From: UBA2357 sp002344625
Lineage (GTDB): Bacteria; Pseudomonadota; Gammaproteobacteria; Burkholderiales; Rhodocyclaceae
Direction: 5' to 3'
Assembly: GCA_937995335.1 (NCBI GenBank)
Contig: CALKIH010000052.1
Coordinates: forward strand, 1 to 64,000
DNA: 64,000 nt
Shown: piece by piece, positions 36,079-43,835 of the stretch
Layout of the letters: each line of letters opens with the position of its first letter
Numbering within the stretch: the first letter of the stretch is position 1
Notes under the pieces: model-generated
Seen by the model: the letters and a program-made list of their open reading frames with translations, nothing else
Databases searched by the model: none
Told to the model about the DNA's origin: nothing
Made by a program: the position numbers and the translations under genes

Positions 36079-38301
36079 TCAGAAGCGGTACTCGACCGTG
36101 GCCATCCAGGTGCGAGGCTGTTGGGGCATGCTCACGAAGGTGGTGCCCGCCGAGCCATGTGCGACGCGGTAGCGCCGGTCGAGCAAGTTGTCGACATCGA
36201 GCCACAGGCTCAGATTGCCGTCCGCGAGCTTGTGCCAGCCCAGGTGCAGGCTGGCCAGGGCGTAGCTGGGGGTTTCGATTCTTGCACCCGGTTTGGTCCG
36301 GTCCTTGCGCCCGGTGGTGGCCTCGCCTGACCAGATCAGGCGCGGCGTGACCGTGAACCGGTCGAGATAACGGAAGGTCGCACCCAGGCGCGCCTTGCGG
36401 CTGGCGATGTAGCTCAGATCCCAGTCGCGGGTCTCGCTCCCCTCGCGGATGTCACCGTCGATGAAGCTCAGGCTGCCCCACACATCGCCCGACCACTGGC
36501 GGCCGAGCTTGAAGCGCCATTGCCCGATCAGATCCGCACCGGTGTGGCTTTCCCGGCCGGCATTGCCCTTGATCGTGGTTTCGCTGAGGATCGCCCCGGG
36601 GATGTATTGCGTCGGCGTGGTTTCGTCCAGCGTGGCGATCAGGTTGCTGACCCGGCTGCGGTAGACGTTCGCGATCAGGTTCAGGTTCTGGCGCGGGCGC
36701 CAGTCCCAGGTGAAGCTGAGCGTCTTCGATGTCTCGGGGGCCAGGTTGGCGTTCGGCACACGAAAGCCCGAGCCCAGGTAATTGCCGCTGGCGTCGGTTT
36801 CGCCGGTGAAGGTTCCGAATGCGCTCAGCGATTCATCGGGTGACGGCGCCCGGAAGGCCTCGCCGTAGAGGAGCTTGAAGACATGCTCCACCTGCGGCCG
36901 CCACACCACGCCCAGGCGTGGGTTGGTGCTGTCGCCATAGGACGAGTGGTCGTCGTAGCGTACCCCGGCCATGGTGGTGATGGTGTCGCTCCAGTCCGAC
37001 TGGAACTGCGCGTACCCATGCACATTGTGGTAGTCCGCTTCGAAGATCTGGATCGGAAGCGTGGTATTGACGAAGGTCAGCCCCTGGTTACCCGGGCCGC
37101 GGCGGGTATCGAAGCGTTGCGGCAGGTCGGGGGTTTCGAGCGCGTAGTAGTCGTGGTAACCGACGCCTGCCTGCATGCTGTGCCGGGTGTCGATGGTCCA
37201 GTTGAGCGTCTGCTCGACCCCGAGGCGGGTCGCCCGCGAATAGTCGTAGCCGTTGTCGCCGAAATTGGTGTAGATATTCACGTAGCGCGAGCGCGGGTCG
37301 ACCTCCTGCTCGGAGTAGTCGACCAGCAGCTCGGCGCCGACCGACGGGCCCAGGTCGAAGTCGAGGCGGGCGTAGGTGGTCTCGATGCGGGTTTCCCAGC
37401 GTGCGTCCGACAGGAACAACGCGGTATCGGGCCGGTCGCCGGTACTGGTGAGCTGGCGGAAGAAGTTCTGGTAGTGGCCGAAAACGAGCCGGTCGCCGAC
37501 ATCCACCCGGGCATAGACGCTATGGCTTGCGGTTTCACCGGTATAGCTTTCGCGCGCCGCGGCGGGGATGACGAGCTCGCCGCCGAAAGTCCTGGCGTCG
37601 ACGCGCGGGAAATCATCGGGATAATACCGATCCAGCGGCGCGCGATTGCTGTCCTGCGCATGCCCGCCGACCGTGATCGCGAGCTTGTCTGCGTTGCGCG
37701 CGCCGGCCATGAATTCGACGTTGCGGCTGTCGAAGCGCCCGGCGCCGACCGATGCCCAGGCACCCTGGGCATCGGCGGCGCGGTCGGTGATGATGTTGAT
37801 GACGCCGGCCACCGCGTCCGCGCCGTACAGCGCCGCGGCCGGCCCGTAGAGCACCTCGACCTGGCGCGCATGAAAGAGCGGGAAATTCTCGGCCACCGGA
37901 ATCTTGCCGCCTGCCGGATGATCGATGCGCACACCGTCGAGCATGATCAACAGCTTGTTATTGCTGTTGTGCCCCTGGAAGCTGAAGTTGTTGTAGCTCG
38001 ACGACTTGGTGCCGCGCATGAAGTCGACGCCCGGCATGTCTTCGAGCAACTCGGCCAGGTTGCGGTAGCGGCGTTCGCGGATCTGTTGGCGGGTGACGAC
38101 CATGACATGGGCCGGAGTGTGGTCGCGTGCCTCGACGCGCCGCGACGCCGTCACGATCGGCGTGCTGATCAGCTCTTCCAGTGACAGCGGTAGCAGGCGC
38201 ATCAACTCCGCGTCGGACGGAGGGGCGGCGGCGAGGTCGGTTGCCCCGAGCAGGATCGCGATGTGCAGGACGATCGGACGTGCGGTGAGGTGTGTGGGCA
38301 T
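36079..38301 (-). CDS. TonB-dependent outer-membrane receptor
   Basis: This protein has 740 residues from the chosen start. A signal peptide (LHIAILLGATDLAAA) precedes a TonB-box-like stretch ELISTPIVTASRR. The plug domain covers about 65-180 (AELLEDMPGVDFMRG, LLIMLDGVRIDHPAGG, VEVLYGPAAALYGADAVAGV, INIITDRA). The barrel follows, with LLYGEAFRAPSPDESLSAFG, and ends WLDVDNLLDRRYRV ... TVEYRF with terminal Phe for BamA. The plug style is that of the colicin I/vitamin B12/ferric siderophore group, but the ligand cannot be told. ATG 38301 is chosen for the signal peptide; an ATG 54 bases upstream is possible. First gene of the receptor-yfiR-kinase-cyclase operon, 13 bases before yfiR. Confidence 0.93.
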   Translation of the reverse strand: MPTHLTARPIVLHIAILLGATDLAAAPPSDAELMRLLPLSLEELISTPIVTASRRVEARDHTPAHVMVVTRQQIRERRYRNLAELLEDMPGVDFMRGTKSSSYNNFSFQGHNSNNKLLIMLDGVRIDHPAGGKIPVAENFPLFHARQVEVLYGPAAALYGADAVAGVINIITDRAADAQGAWASVGAGRFDSRNVEFMAGARNADKLAITVGGHAQDSNRAPLDRYYPDDFPRVDARTFGGELVIPAAARESYTGETASHSVYARVDVGDRLVFGHYQNFFRQLTSTGDRPDTALFLSDARWETRIETTYARLDFDLGPSVGAELLVDYSEQEVDPRSRYVNIYTNFGDNGYDYSRATRLGVEQTLNWTIDTRHSMQAGVGYHDYYALETPDLPQRFDTRRGPGNQGLTFVNTTLPIQIFEADYHNVHGYAQFQSDWSDTITTMAGVRYDDHSSYGDSTNPRLGVVWRPQVEHVFKLLYGEAFRAPSPDESLSAFGTFTGETDASGNYLGSGFRVPNANLAPETSKTLSFTWDWRPRQNLNLIANVYRSRVSNLIATLDETTPTQYIPGAILSETTIKGNAGRESHTGADLIGQWRFKLGRQWSGDVWGSLSFIDGDIREGSETRDWDLSYIASRKARLGATFRYLDRFTVTPRLIWSGEATTGRKDRTKPGARIETPSYALASLHLGWHKLADGNLSLWLDVDNLLDRRYRVAHGSAGTTFVSMPQQPRTWMATVEYRF

Positions 38302-38353
38302 ACGGAAGCGTGGTCGCGAAGTCCGCTCGGGGTGCGAAGGAGCGGATTCTCGC

Positions 38354-38359
38354 ATTTTA
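38354..38359 (-). promoter_or_regulatory. Possible -10 element of the TonB receptor operon
   Basis: TAAAAT on the minus strand lies about 53 bases before the chosen receptor ATG, in the 169-bp divergent region. A matching -35 is not evident. It would leave the alternative upstream start (38355) untranscribed, in favour of 38301. Confidence 0.3.
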
Positions 38360-38470
38360 CGGGCTTGTTGAGCCGGGATGGGCCCGGCTGTCCCGCCTGG
38401 CCGATCCGGGTTATCCTCGGACGCCACACGTGGCGCAGACATCCACCTACAGACTCCGGGAATTTCCGAC

Positions 38471-40213
38471 TTGGCCCTTCGATGGTTGATCCGCGCGATC
38501 GAAAGCAGCGACCGGGTTGCGCTCGGCGAAGGTTTCGCGTGGCTCTACGGTTTCGTGCGTCCGCGTCGGACGGCGATTCTGGGGCTGCTCGGCTTGTCGC
38601 TCATCGCCTCGATGCTGGTGCTGCTGCAGCCGTGGCTCACCAAGATGCTGATCGACGACGGACTGATCGCGCGCGACTACGGCAAACTGGTCGGCATCGC
38701 CGTGGCGATGCTGCTGGTCGGTGTCGTCGGCACCGCGCTCGCGGGCCTCAATCGTTATCTGCATACGCGCTTGTCGGGCAACATCCTGTTTGCGCTGCGC
38801 AGCGACGTCTATCGCCATCTGCAGACGCTGTCGCCCGCGTTCTTCGCCGAACGCCGCACCGGTGACCTGTTGTCGCGCATCGATGGCGATGTGGCGGAGA
38901 TCCAGCGCTTCGCGGTGGATAGCCTGTTCTCGGCGGTGAGCGCCGTGATCGGGCTCGCGGGCGCGCTGGTGTTGATGCTCGCGCTGTCATGGCAGTTGTC
39001 GCTGCTGGTGCTGGCGCTGGTGCCGGCGCAGTTCCTGTGGCTGCGCTGGATGCGGCGCAAGGTCGAGCGGCATGTGCGGGTGGTGCGCGAGCGCTCGGCG
39101 GATCTTTCGAGCTTCCTGGTCGAAACGCTGCCGGCGATGAAGTTCATCCAGTCGGCGGGGCAGGAGCGGCGAGAGGCCGAACGCCTGGCCGGACTCAACC
39201 GGAACTATCTGGCGAGCCTGTTGCGTCTGCAGGTCACCGAATTCTTCACCCAGGCCATACCCGGCACGCTGACCTCGCTGACGCGTGCGGCCGCGTTCCT
39301 GATCGGCGGGTGGTGGGTGATTCAGGGCGAGTGGCAGTTGGGTGCGCTGATCGCGTTCTCGACCTATCTCGGGATGGCGACCGGGCCCGTCGGCAGCCTG
39401 CTGGGTTTGTATGTGGCGATTCAGCGGATGAGCGTGAGCCTCGGCCGGGTGGGCGAACTGCGCCGGGCGCTGCCCGATGTGACGGTTCGCGGCGCATCGC
39501 GTCCGCTGCCGTATCCGCTGGTGGGCGATCTCGAATTGCGCGACGTGGTGTTCGCGTATCCGGGGCGCGCCCGGCGCGTGCTGGATGGCGCCACGCTGCG
39601 GGTGGCCGGCGGGGCCAAGGTGGGTTTGTCGGGCGCCTCGGGTGTCGGCAAGAGCACGTTGATCGACCTCTTGCAGCGTCATTTCGATCCGCTCGAAGGC
39701 AGCGTTATGCTCGACGGCGTCGATCTCCGGACCCTCGCGCCCGGCGACGTACGGCGTGCGATCGCGGTGGTGAGTCAGGACATCGTGCTGTTTCGCGGCT
39801 CGCTCGCCGACAACATCCGCTATGCGATGCCCGATGCCGACGACGCGGCCGTGCGCGCCGCGGCGCGCGACGCGCGGCTCGACGGCTTGATCGAGTCGCT
39901 GCCGCAGGGCTTGGAGACACCGGTCGGCGAGCGCGGGCAACAACTCTCCGGTGGCCAGCGGCAGCGCATCGCGATCGCGCGGGCGCTGTTGCAGGCGCCG
40001 GCGGTGCTGATCCTCGACGAGGCGACTTCGGCCGTCGACGAAGAGACCGAGGCGCAGGTGATCGCCGCGGTGGATGGCCTGTTCGCCGGGCGTACCCGGA
40101 TCCTGATCAGTCATCGCGCGGCCACGCTCAAGGGTTGCGACATCTATCTGAACCTGGAGGGCGGAAAGCTGCGCGGGGGCGACGCCGCCGGGGAGGGGGA
40201 CGATGCCGGCTGA
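38471..40213 (+). CDS. qhpF: ABC transporter ATP-binding/permease, QhpF-like exporter
   Basis: This is a half-size ABC exporter of about 580 residues. Six TM helices lie in the first 300 residues (LGLLGLSLIASMLVLLQPWL, LVGIAVAMLLVGVVGTALAG and so on). The ATPase domain has Walker A GASGVGKSTLIDLLQRHFDP, signature QQLSGGQRQRIAIARALL, Walker B VLILDEATS and a switch histidine in ILISHRAATL. It has no N-terminal peptidase domain. An ATG at 38378 would add 31 residues, but that stretch uses codons rare here (tta, cta, aca, act), so the TTG at 38471 with GGGA upstream is preferred. It overlaps the protease gene by 11 bases. Together with the next two genes it matches the exporter that moves the crosslinked gamma subunit of quinohemoprotein amine dehydrogenase. 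Confidence 0.75.
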   Translation: MALRWLIRAIESSDRVALGEGFAWLYGFVRPRRTAILGLLGLSLIASMLVLLQPWLTKMLIDDGLIARDYGKLVGIAVAMLLVGVVGTALAGLNRYLHTRLSGNILFALRSDVYRHLQTLSPAFFAERRTGDLLSRIDGDVAEIQRFAVDSLFSAVSAVIGLAGALVLMLALSWQLSLLVLALVPAQFLWLRWMRRKVERHVRVVRERSADLSSFLVETLPAMKFIQSAGQERREAERLAGLNRNYLASLLRLQVTEFFTQAIPGTLTSLTRAAAFLIGGWWVIQGEWQLGALIAFSTYLGMATGPVGSLLGLYVAIQRMSVSLGRVGELRRALPDVTVRGASRPLPYPLVGDLELRDVVFAYPGRARRVLDGATLRVAGGAKVGLSGASGVGKSTLIDLLQRHFDPLEGSVMLDGVDLRTLAPGDVRRAIAVVSQDIVLFRGSLADNIRYAMPDADDAAVRAAARDARLDGLIESLPQGLETPVGERGQQLSGGQRQRIAIARALLQAPAVLILDEATSAVDEETEAQVIAAVDGLFAGRTRILISHRAATLKGCDIYLNLEGGKLRGGDAAGEGDDAG

Positions 40214-40889
40214 CCCGGTGCGCATCGGCGTCGTCGACAGCGGCTGTCCCGAGGACGGGCTGCGCGCCTGCCGGTCGGCCGGCTTCGTCCTCGTCGACGG
40301 GCGGGTGGCACGCGTGGCCGCGGCGCCCGATCGGCTTGGGCACGGCAGCGCGATCGACGGGGTCGTCCGCCATCTCGCCCCAAGCGCGCAGCTGGTCGTG
40401 GCCCAGGTGTTCCAGCAGCGCTTCACGACCACCGCGCTCCAAGTCGCGGCGGCCATCGACTGGCTGATCGGCGAGGACGTGGCGGTGATCAATCTCAGCC
40501 TTGGACTGAGCGGGGATCGCCCCGCGCTCGCAGCCGCCTGCGCGCGGGCCGTCGACGCCGGCGTGATCGTGTGCGCGGCGAGCCCCGCTCGCGGGGCGCC
40601 GGTCTATCCGTCGGCCTATCCCGGGGTTTTCAGGATGACCGGCGACGCGCGTTGCGCGCGCGATGAAGTCTCCTGGCTCGCGACCCGGCATGCGGATTTC
40701 GGCGCGCATGTGCGGCCGCTCGACGGTGCGCTGGCGGGGAGCGGCGCCAGCATCGGATGCGCGCATCTCAGCGGCCACGTCGCCCGCCTGCTGCACGACG
40801 GAGCAGCGCGAGATGCCGCTGCGATCGCGGATGCGTTGCAGTCGCAGGCGCGCTATCGCGGGCCGGAACACCGGCGGGGTGACGCGTGA
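40203..40889 (+). CDS. qhpE: Subtilisin-like serine protease, QhpE-like, with altered oxyanion hole
   Basis: This small S8-family protein has 228 residues. Catalytic residues can be placed at D12 (IGVVDSGCPE), H47 (RLGHGSAIDGVV) and S183 (GSGASIGCAHLSGHVARLL). VINLSLGLSG is the strand after the histidine. The oxyanion-hole asparagine, normally AAGN before YPAxYP, is replaced: the segment reads CAASPARGAPVYPSAYPGV. It has no signal peptide or propeptide, so it should act in the cytoplasm. In the known Qhp system a subtilisin-like protease of this kind removes the leader of the gamma subunit after crosslinking. It overlaps the ABC gene, and the FAD monooxygenase follows. Confidence 0.75.
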   Translation: MPADPVRIGVVDSGCPEDGLRACRSAGFVLVDGRVARVAAAPDRLGHGSAIDGVVRHLAPSAQLVVAQVFQQRFTTTALQVAAAIDWLIGEDVAVINLSLGLSGDRPALAAACARAVDAGVIVCAASPARGAPVYPSAYPGVFRMTGDARCARDEVSWLATRHADFGAHVRPLDGALAGSGASIGCAHLSGHVARLLHDGAARDAAAIADALQSQARYRGPEHRRGDA

Positions 40890-40968
40890 GCGGTGTCGCC
40901 CGGCCGCCTGAAAGGGGCGCTCTCCTCGCGCGGGGCGGTGGTCGCGCCAGCGACCGGAGGGTACTCCT

Positions 40969-42306
40969 GTGAGCGGTCGGTTCGAGGGGCATGTCGTGGT
41001 ACTGGGGGGCGGCCCGGCTGGCGCGGCCACCGCGATCGGCTTGGCGCGGCGTGGCTATTCCGTCACCGTGATCGGTGAGCCGCGCCGTTTCAGGGCGGTC
41101 GAGGGGGTGTCCGAGCGCGTTTTCGCGGCCTTGCACGATGCCGGGTTCGAGCAGGCGCTGACTGCCGTGCAGGCACCGTCGCCGCGCCGGGTCGCCTGGA
41201 ACGGCCGGATCAGCGCGGCCAATACCGAGCGTCTCGTCGATCGTCAGGCATTCGATCGGGGGCTCCGCGCCGATCTCGCCCGCCATCGCGTGGCTCTGAT
41301 CGATGCGCGGGTGAGCGGCTGGTCGGCGAGCGGCAGCGGCGCCGTGGTCGAGATCGGCGCGGCGGACGGGTCTCGCCGTGTCGAGGCCGATTTCGTCGTC
41401 GAGGCGCGTGGACGGGCGGCACCCCATGCCGCTGCGCCGAGAGTGCGCGGGCGCGAAACGGTTTCGATCCTGCAGTATTGGCACGGCCCGCACGGCGCGG
41501 CGGCGTCGGCGGTGGAGAGTTTCGAGGACGGTTGGGCCTGGATGGCGGGTATGCCAGACGGGGCGCGCTACCTGCAGCTCACGCTCGATGTCGCCAGCGG
41601 CGATCTGCCGGGCAAGCGCTACCTGGGTGACTATTGCCGGGCGCGGCTGGAGCGGCTCGAGGCGGCGCATCCGTTCATGGCCGGCGCGGCGCCGCTGGGC
41701 GAGCCGTATGCCCGCACCAGTACGCCAGTGCTGGTCGAGGCGCTCGCCGGCGAACGCTGGCTGCGCGTGGGGGATGCGGCGATGGCGGTGGACCCCTTGT
41801 CTGGCAACGGCATCTTCCAGGCCTTGTCGTCCGCGCTCCAGGCGCCGGCGGTGATCGCCACGATGCTGGAGCGGCCCGTGGATGCGGCGCTGGCGCGCGG
41901 GTTTCACCATGGCCGGGTGACGTCGTTGTTCGAGCGCTTCGCCCGCATCGGCCGCGATTTCTATGCACTCGAAACCCGCTGGCCCGAGCGCGCCTTTTGG
42001 CGGACCCGCAGCACCTGGCCCGACGCGGAGCCCAGCCATCCGGCAGTGACGCCGCAAAGCGTGCGCATCGATTCGATGGCGGTGGTGTGCGACGGCTACA
42101 TCGCGCAGCGCGAAGTCGTCGTGACGCCCGATCAGCCGCTGGGAGTCTGGCATGTCGGTGGCCTGCCGGTCGCGCCGGTGCTGCGCATCCTGCGGGAAAC
42201 CGGCGGCGCGGATGATCCGGTCGAGGCCGTCTGCGGCGCCTTGGCGGTCGATCGGGCACGGGCGGCCGCGGTGCTGGCCTGGATCCGCCGGCATTCATGG
42301 GTGTAG
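40969..42306 (+). CDS. qhpG: FAD-dependent monooxygenase, QhpG-like
   Basis: This 445-residue flavoprotein is of the tryptophan-halogenase-like/group A type. The Rossmann motif is VVVLGGGPAGAATAIGLARR. A second FAD contact is RWLRVGDAAMAVDPLSGNGI, and the helix GVSERVFAALHDAGF resembles geranylgeranyl-reductase/halogenase relatives. GTG start with GGAGG 8 bases upstream. In the Qhp system a flavoprotein monooxygenase hydroxylates the tryptophan that becomes the CTQ cofactor. The assignment rests on the combination with the exporter and protease genes. The last part (DDPVEAVCGALAVDRARAAA) is an extra C-terminal helical region. No halide-specific lysine motif was identified. Confidence 0.7.
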   Translation: MSGRFEGHVVVLGGGPAGAATAIGLARRGYSVTVIGEPRRFRAVEGVSERVFAALHDAGFEQALTAVQAPSPRRVAWNGRISAANTERLVDRQAFDRGLRADLARHRVALIDARVSGWSASGSGAVVEIGAADGSRRVEADFVVEARGRAAPHAAAPRVRGRETVSILQYWHGPHGAAASAVESFEDGWAWMAGMPDGARYLQLTLDVASGDLPGKRYLGDYCRARLERLEAAHPFMAGAAPLGEPYARTSTPVLVEALAGERWLRVGDAAMAVDPLSGNGIFQALSSALQAPAVIATMLERPVDAALARGFHHGRVTSLFERFARIGRDFYALETRWPERAFWRTRSTWPDAEPSHPAVTPQSVRIDSMAVVCDGYIAQREVVVTPDQPLGVWHVGGLPVAPVLRILRETGGADDPVEAVCGALAVDRARAAAVLAWIRRHSWV

Positions 42307-42402
42307 GCGCGTCGGTGCGGTCGCGCGTATGCGCCGGGTTTGCGGAACTGCAGGCCAGCGGTACGGCCTGCGTACGCGGGTCGCCCGACCCGCTGGCCGG
42401 CA

Positions 42403-42431
42403 TTGCCGGGGGCGCAGGCGCCGCATATGAT
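42403..42431 (+). promoter_or_regulatory. Putative sigma-70 promoter of purT
   Basis: TTGCCG is followed after exactly 17 bases by TATGAT. The predicted start near 42438 gives a leader of about 42 bases to the purT GTG. It lies in the 173-bp gap after the qhpG-like gene, so purT is probably a separate transcript. Confidence 0.6.
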
Positions 42432-42479
42432 GGGGCGCTCACGGCCTTTTCCGGGCCCTCGATATTCAAGGAGAAATCT

Positions 42480-43682
42480 GTGCCCAGACTCGGTACGCCA
42501 CTTTCCGAAGCCGCGCTGCGCGTCATGTTGCTGGGGGCCGGCGAGCTCGGGAAGGAAGTGATCATCGCCCTGCAGCGCCTGGGGGTCGAGGTGATCGCGG
42601 TCGATCGCTACGAGAATGCGCCCGGCCACCAGCTTGCACAGCGGGCTCATGTGATTGCCATGACCGACGGCGCGGCGCTGCGCGCGCTGATCGAGCACGA
42701 GCGGCCGCACCTGGTCGTGCCCGAGATCGAGGCGATCGCGACCGACATGCTCGAGGCGATCGAGGCCGAGGGGCTTGCCGAAGTGATCCCGACCGCACGC
42801 GCGGCCCGCCTGACCATGAACCGCGAAGGCATCCGCCGGCTCGCCGCCGAAGCGCTGGGGTTGCCGACCTCGCCTTACCGGTTTGCGGACTCGCTCGCCG
42901 AGCTGCAAGCGGCCATCGATGGCGGAATCGGCTATCCCTGCATCGTCAAGCCGGTGATGTCGTCGTCGGGCAAGGGGCAGTCATTGCTGCGCGGGCCGGA
43001 TGAAGTGCGTGCGGCCTGGGACTATGCGGCGGCGGCCGGGCGGGTGAACCAGGGGCGGGTGATCGTCGAGGGTTTCGTCGATTTCGACTATGAGATCACC
43101 CTGCTCACGGTGCGCGCCTGCGATGCGGCGGGCGAGGTGCGCACCTACTTCTGCGAGCCGATCGGGCACCGCCAGGTTTCCGGCGACTATGTCGAATCAT
43201 GGCAACCACAGGCGATGAGTGCCGCGGCGCTGGCGCGCTCGCGCGAGATCGCCGCGGCGGTGACCGCGGATCTGGGCGGGCGCGGCTTGTTCGGCGTGGA
43301 GTTGTTCGTCAAGGGCGACCAGGTGTGGTTTTCGGAGGTCAGCCCGCGGCCCCACGACACCGGGTTGGTGACGCTGTGTTCGCAGCGATTCTCCGAATTC
43401 GAACTGCATGCGCGCGCCATCCTGGGGTTGCCCGTCGATACCCGTCTGCGCGAGCCGGGCGCGTCGGCGGTGATCTATGGCGGAATCGATGCGGGTGCCG
43501 TCGCTTTCGAAGGCGTTGCCGAAGCCTTGGCGGTGCCCGATACCGATCTGCGGCTTTTCGGCAAGCCCGAATCCTTCGTCAAGCGGCGCATGGGTGTGGC
43601 GGTTGCGAACGGCGAGAACGTGGCGGTGGCGCGTGAGCGTGCGCTTGCCGCCGCGGCCCGGGTGCGGGTGGTGCTGCCCTGA
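42480..43682 (+). CDS. purT: Formate-dependent phosphoribosylglycinamide formyltransferase
   Basis: PurT has 400 residues and is an ATP-grasp enzyme that makes formyl-GAR from GAR, formate and ATP in purine synthesis. It has RVMLLGAGELGKEVIIALQR, VDRYENAPGHQLAQRAHVIA, VPEIEAIATDMLEAIEAEGL, CIVKPVMSSSGKGQSLLRGP and WFSEVSPRPHDTGLVTLCSQ. It starts with GTG (PRLGTPLSEAALRV follows) with AAGGAG 7 bases upstream; the open frame extends much further up but only as a shadow of the preceding gene end. It is monocistronic by appearance. Confidence 0.97.
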   Translation: MPRLGTPLSEAALRVMLLGAGELGKEVIIALQRLGVEVIAVDRYENAPGHQLAQRAHVIAMTDGAALRALIEHERPHLVVPEIEAIATDMLEAIEAEGLAEVIPTARAARLTMNREGIRRLAAEALGLPTSPYRFADSLAELQAAIDGGIGYPCIVKPVMSSSGKGQSLLRGPDEVRAAWDYAAAAGRVNQGRVIVEGFVDFDYEITLLTVRACDAAGEVRTYFCEPIGHRQVSGDYVESWQPQAMSAAALARSREIAAAVTADLGGRGLFGVELFVKGDQVWFSEVSPRPHDTGLVTLCSQRFSEFELHARAILGLPVDTRLREPGASAVIYGGIDAGAVAFEGVAEALAVPDTDLRLFGKPESFVKRRMGVAVANGENVAVARERALAAAARVRVVLP

Positions 43683-43835
43683 AGTAGTGGCCCCCGGGCG
43701 TCGTCTCGCGCGCCCGGCCGGATTCGCCGCGGCGGCGAACGCGGGGCGGCGGCCATGGTCACACAGCAGCCAGCGCGCGTCGTGATCGCGCGCGGCTCAA
43801 AAGAAAATAACAAACCACGTCAGGAGGAGACAACC

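Noticed and set aside
38378..38470. ATG start for the ABC exporter 93 bases upstream
   Set aside because: The added codons include several that are rare in this genome and no ribosome site precedes it. The TTG at 38471 is more likely, though not certain.
40890..40968. Possible small precursor peptide gene between the protease and monooxygenase genes
   Set aside because: The available short frames have no Cys/Trp/Asp crosslink pattern and no good ribosome site other than the one for the monooxygenase.
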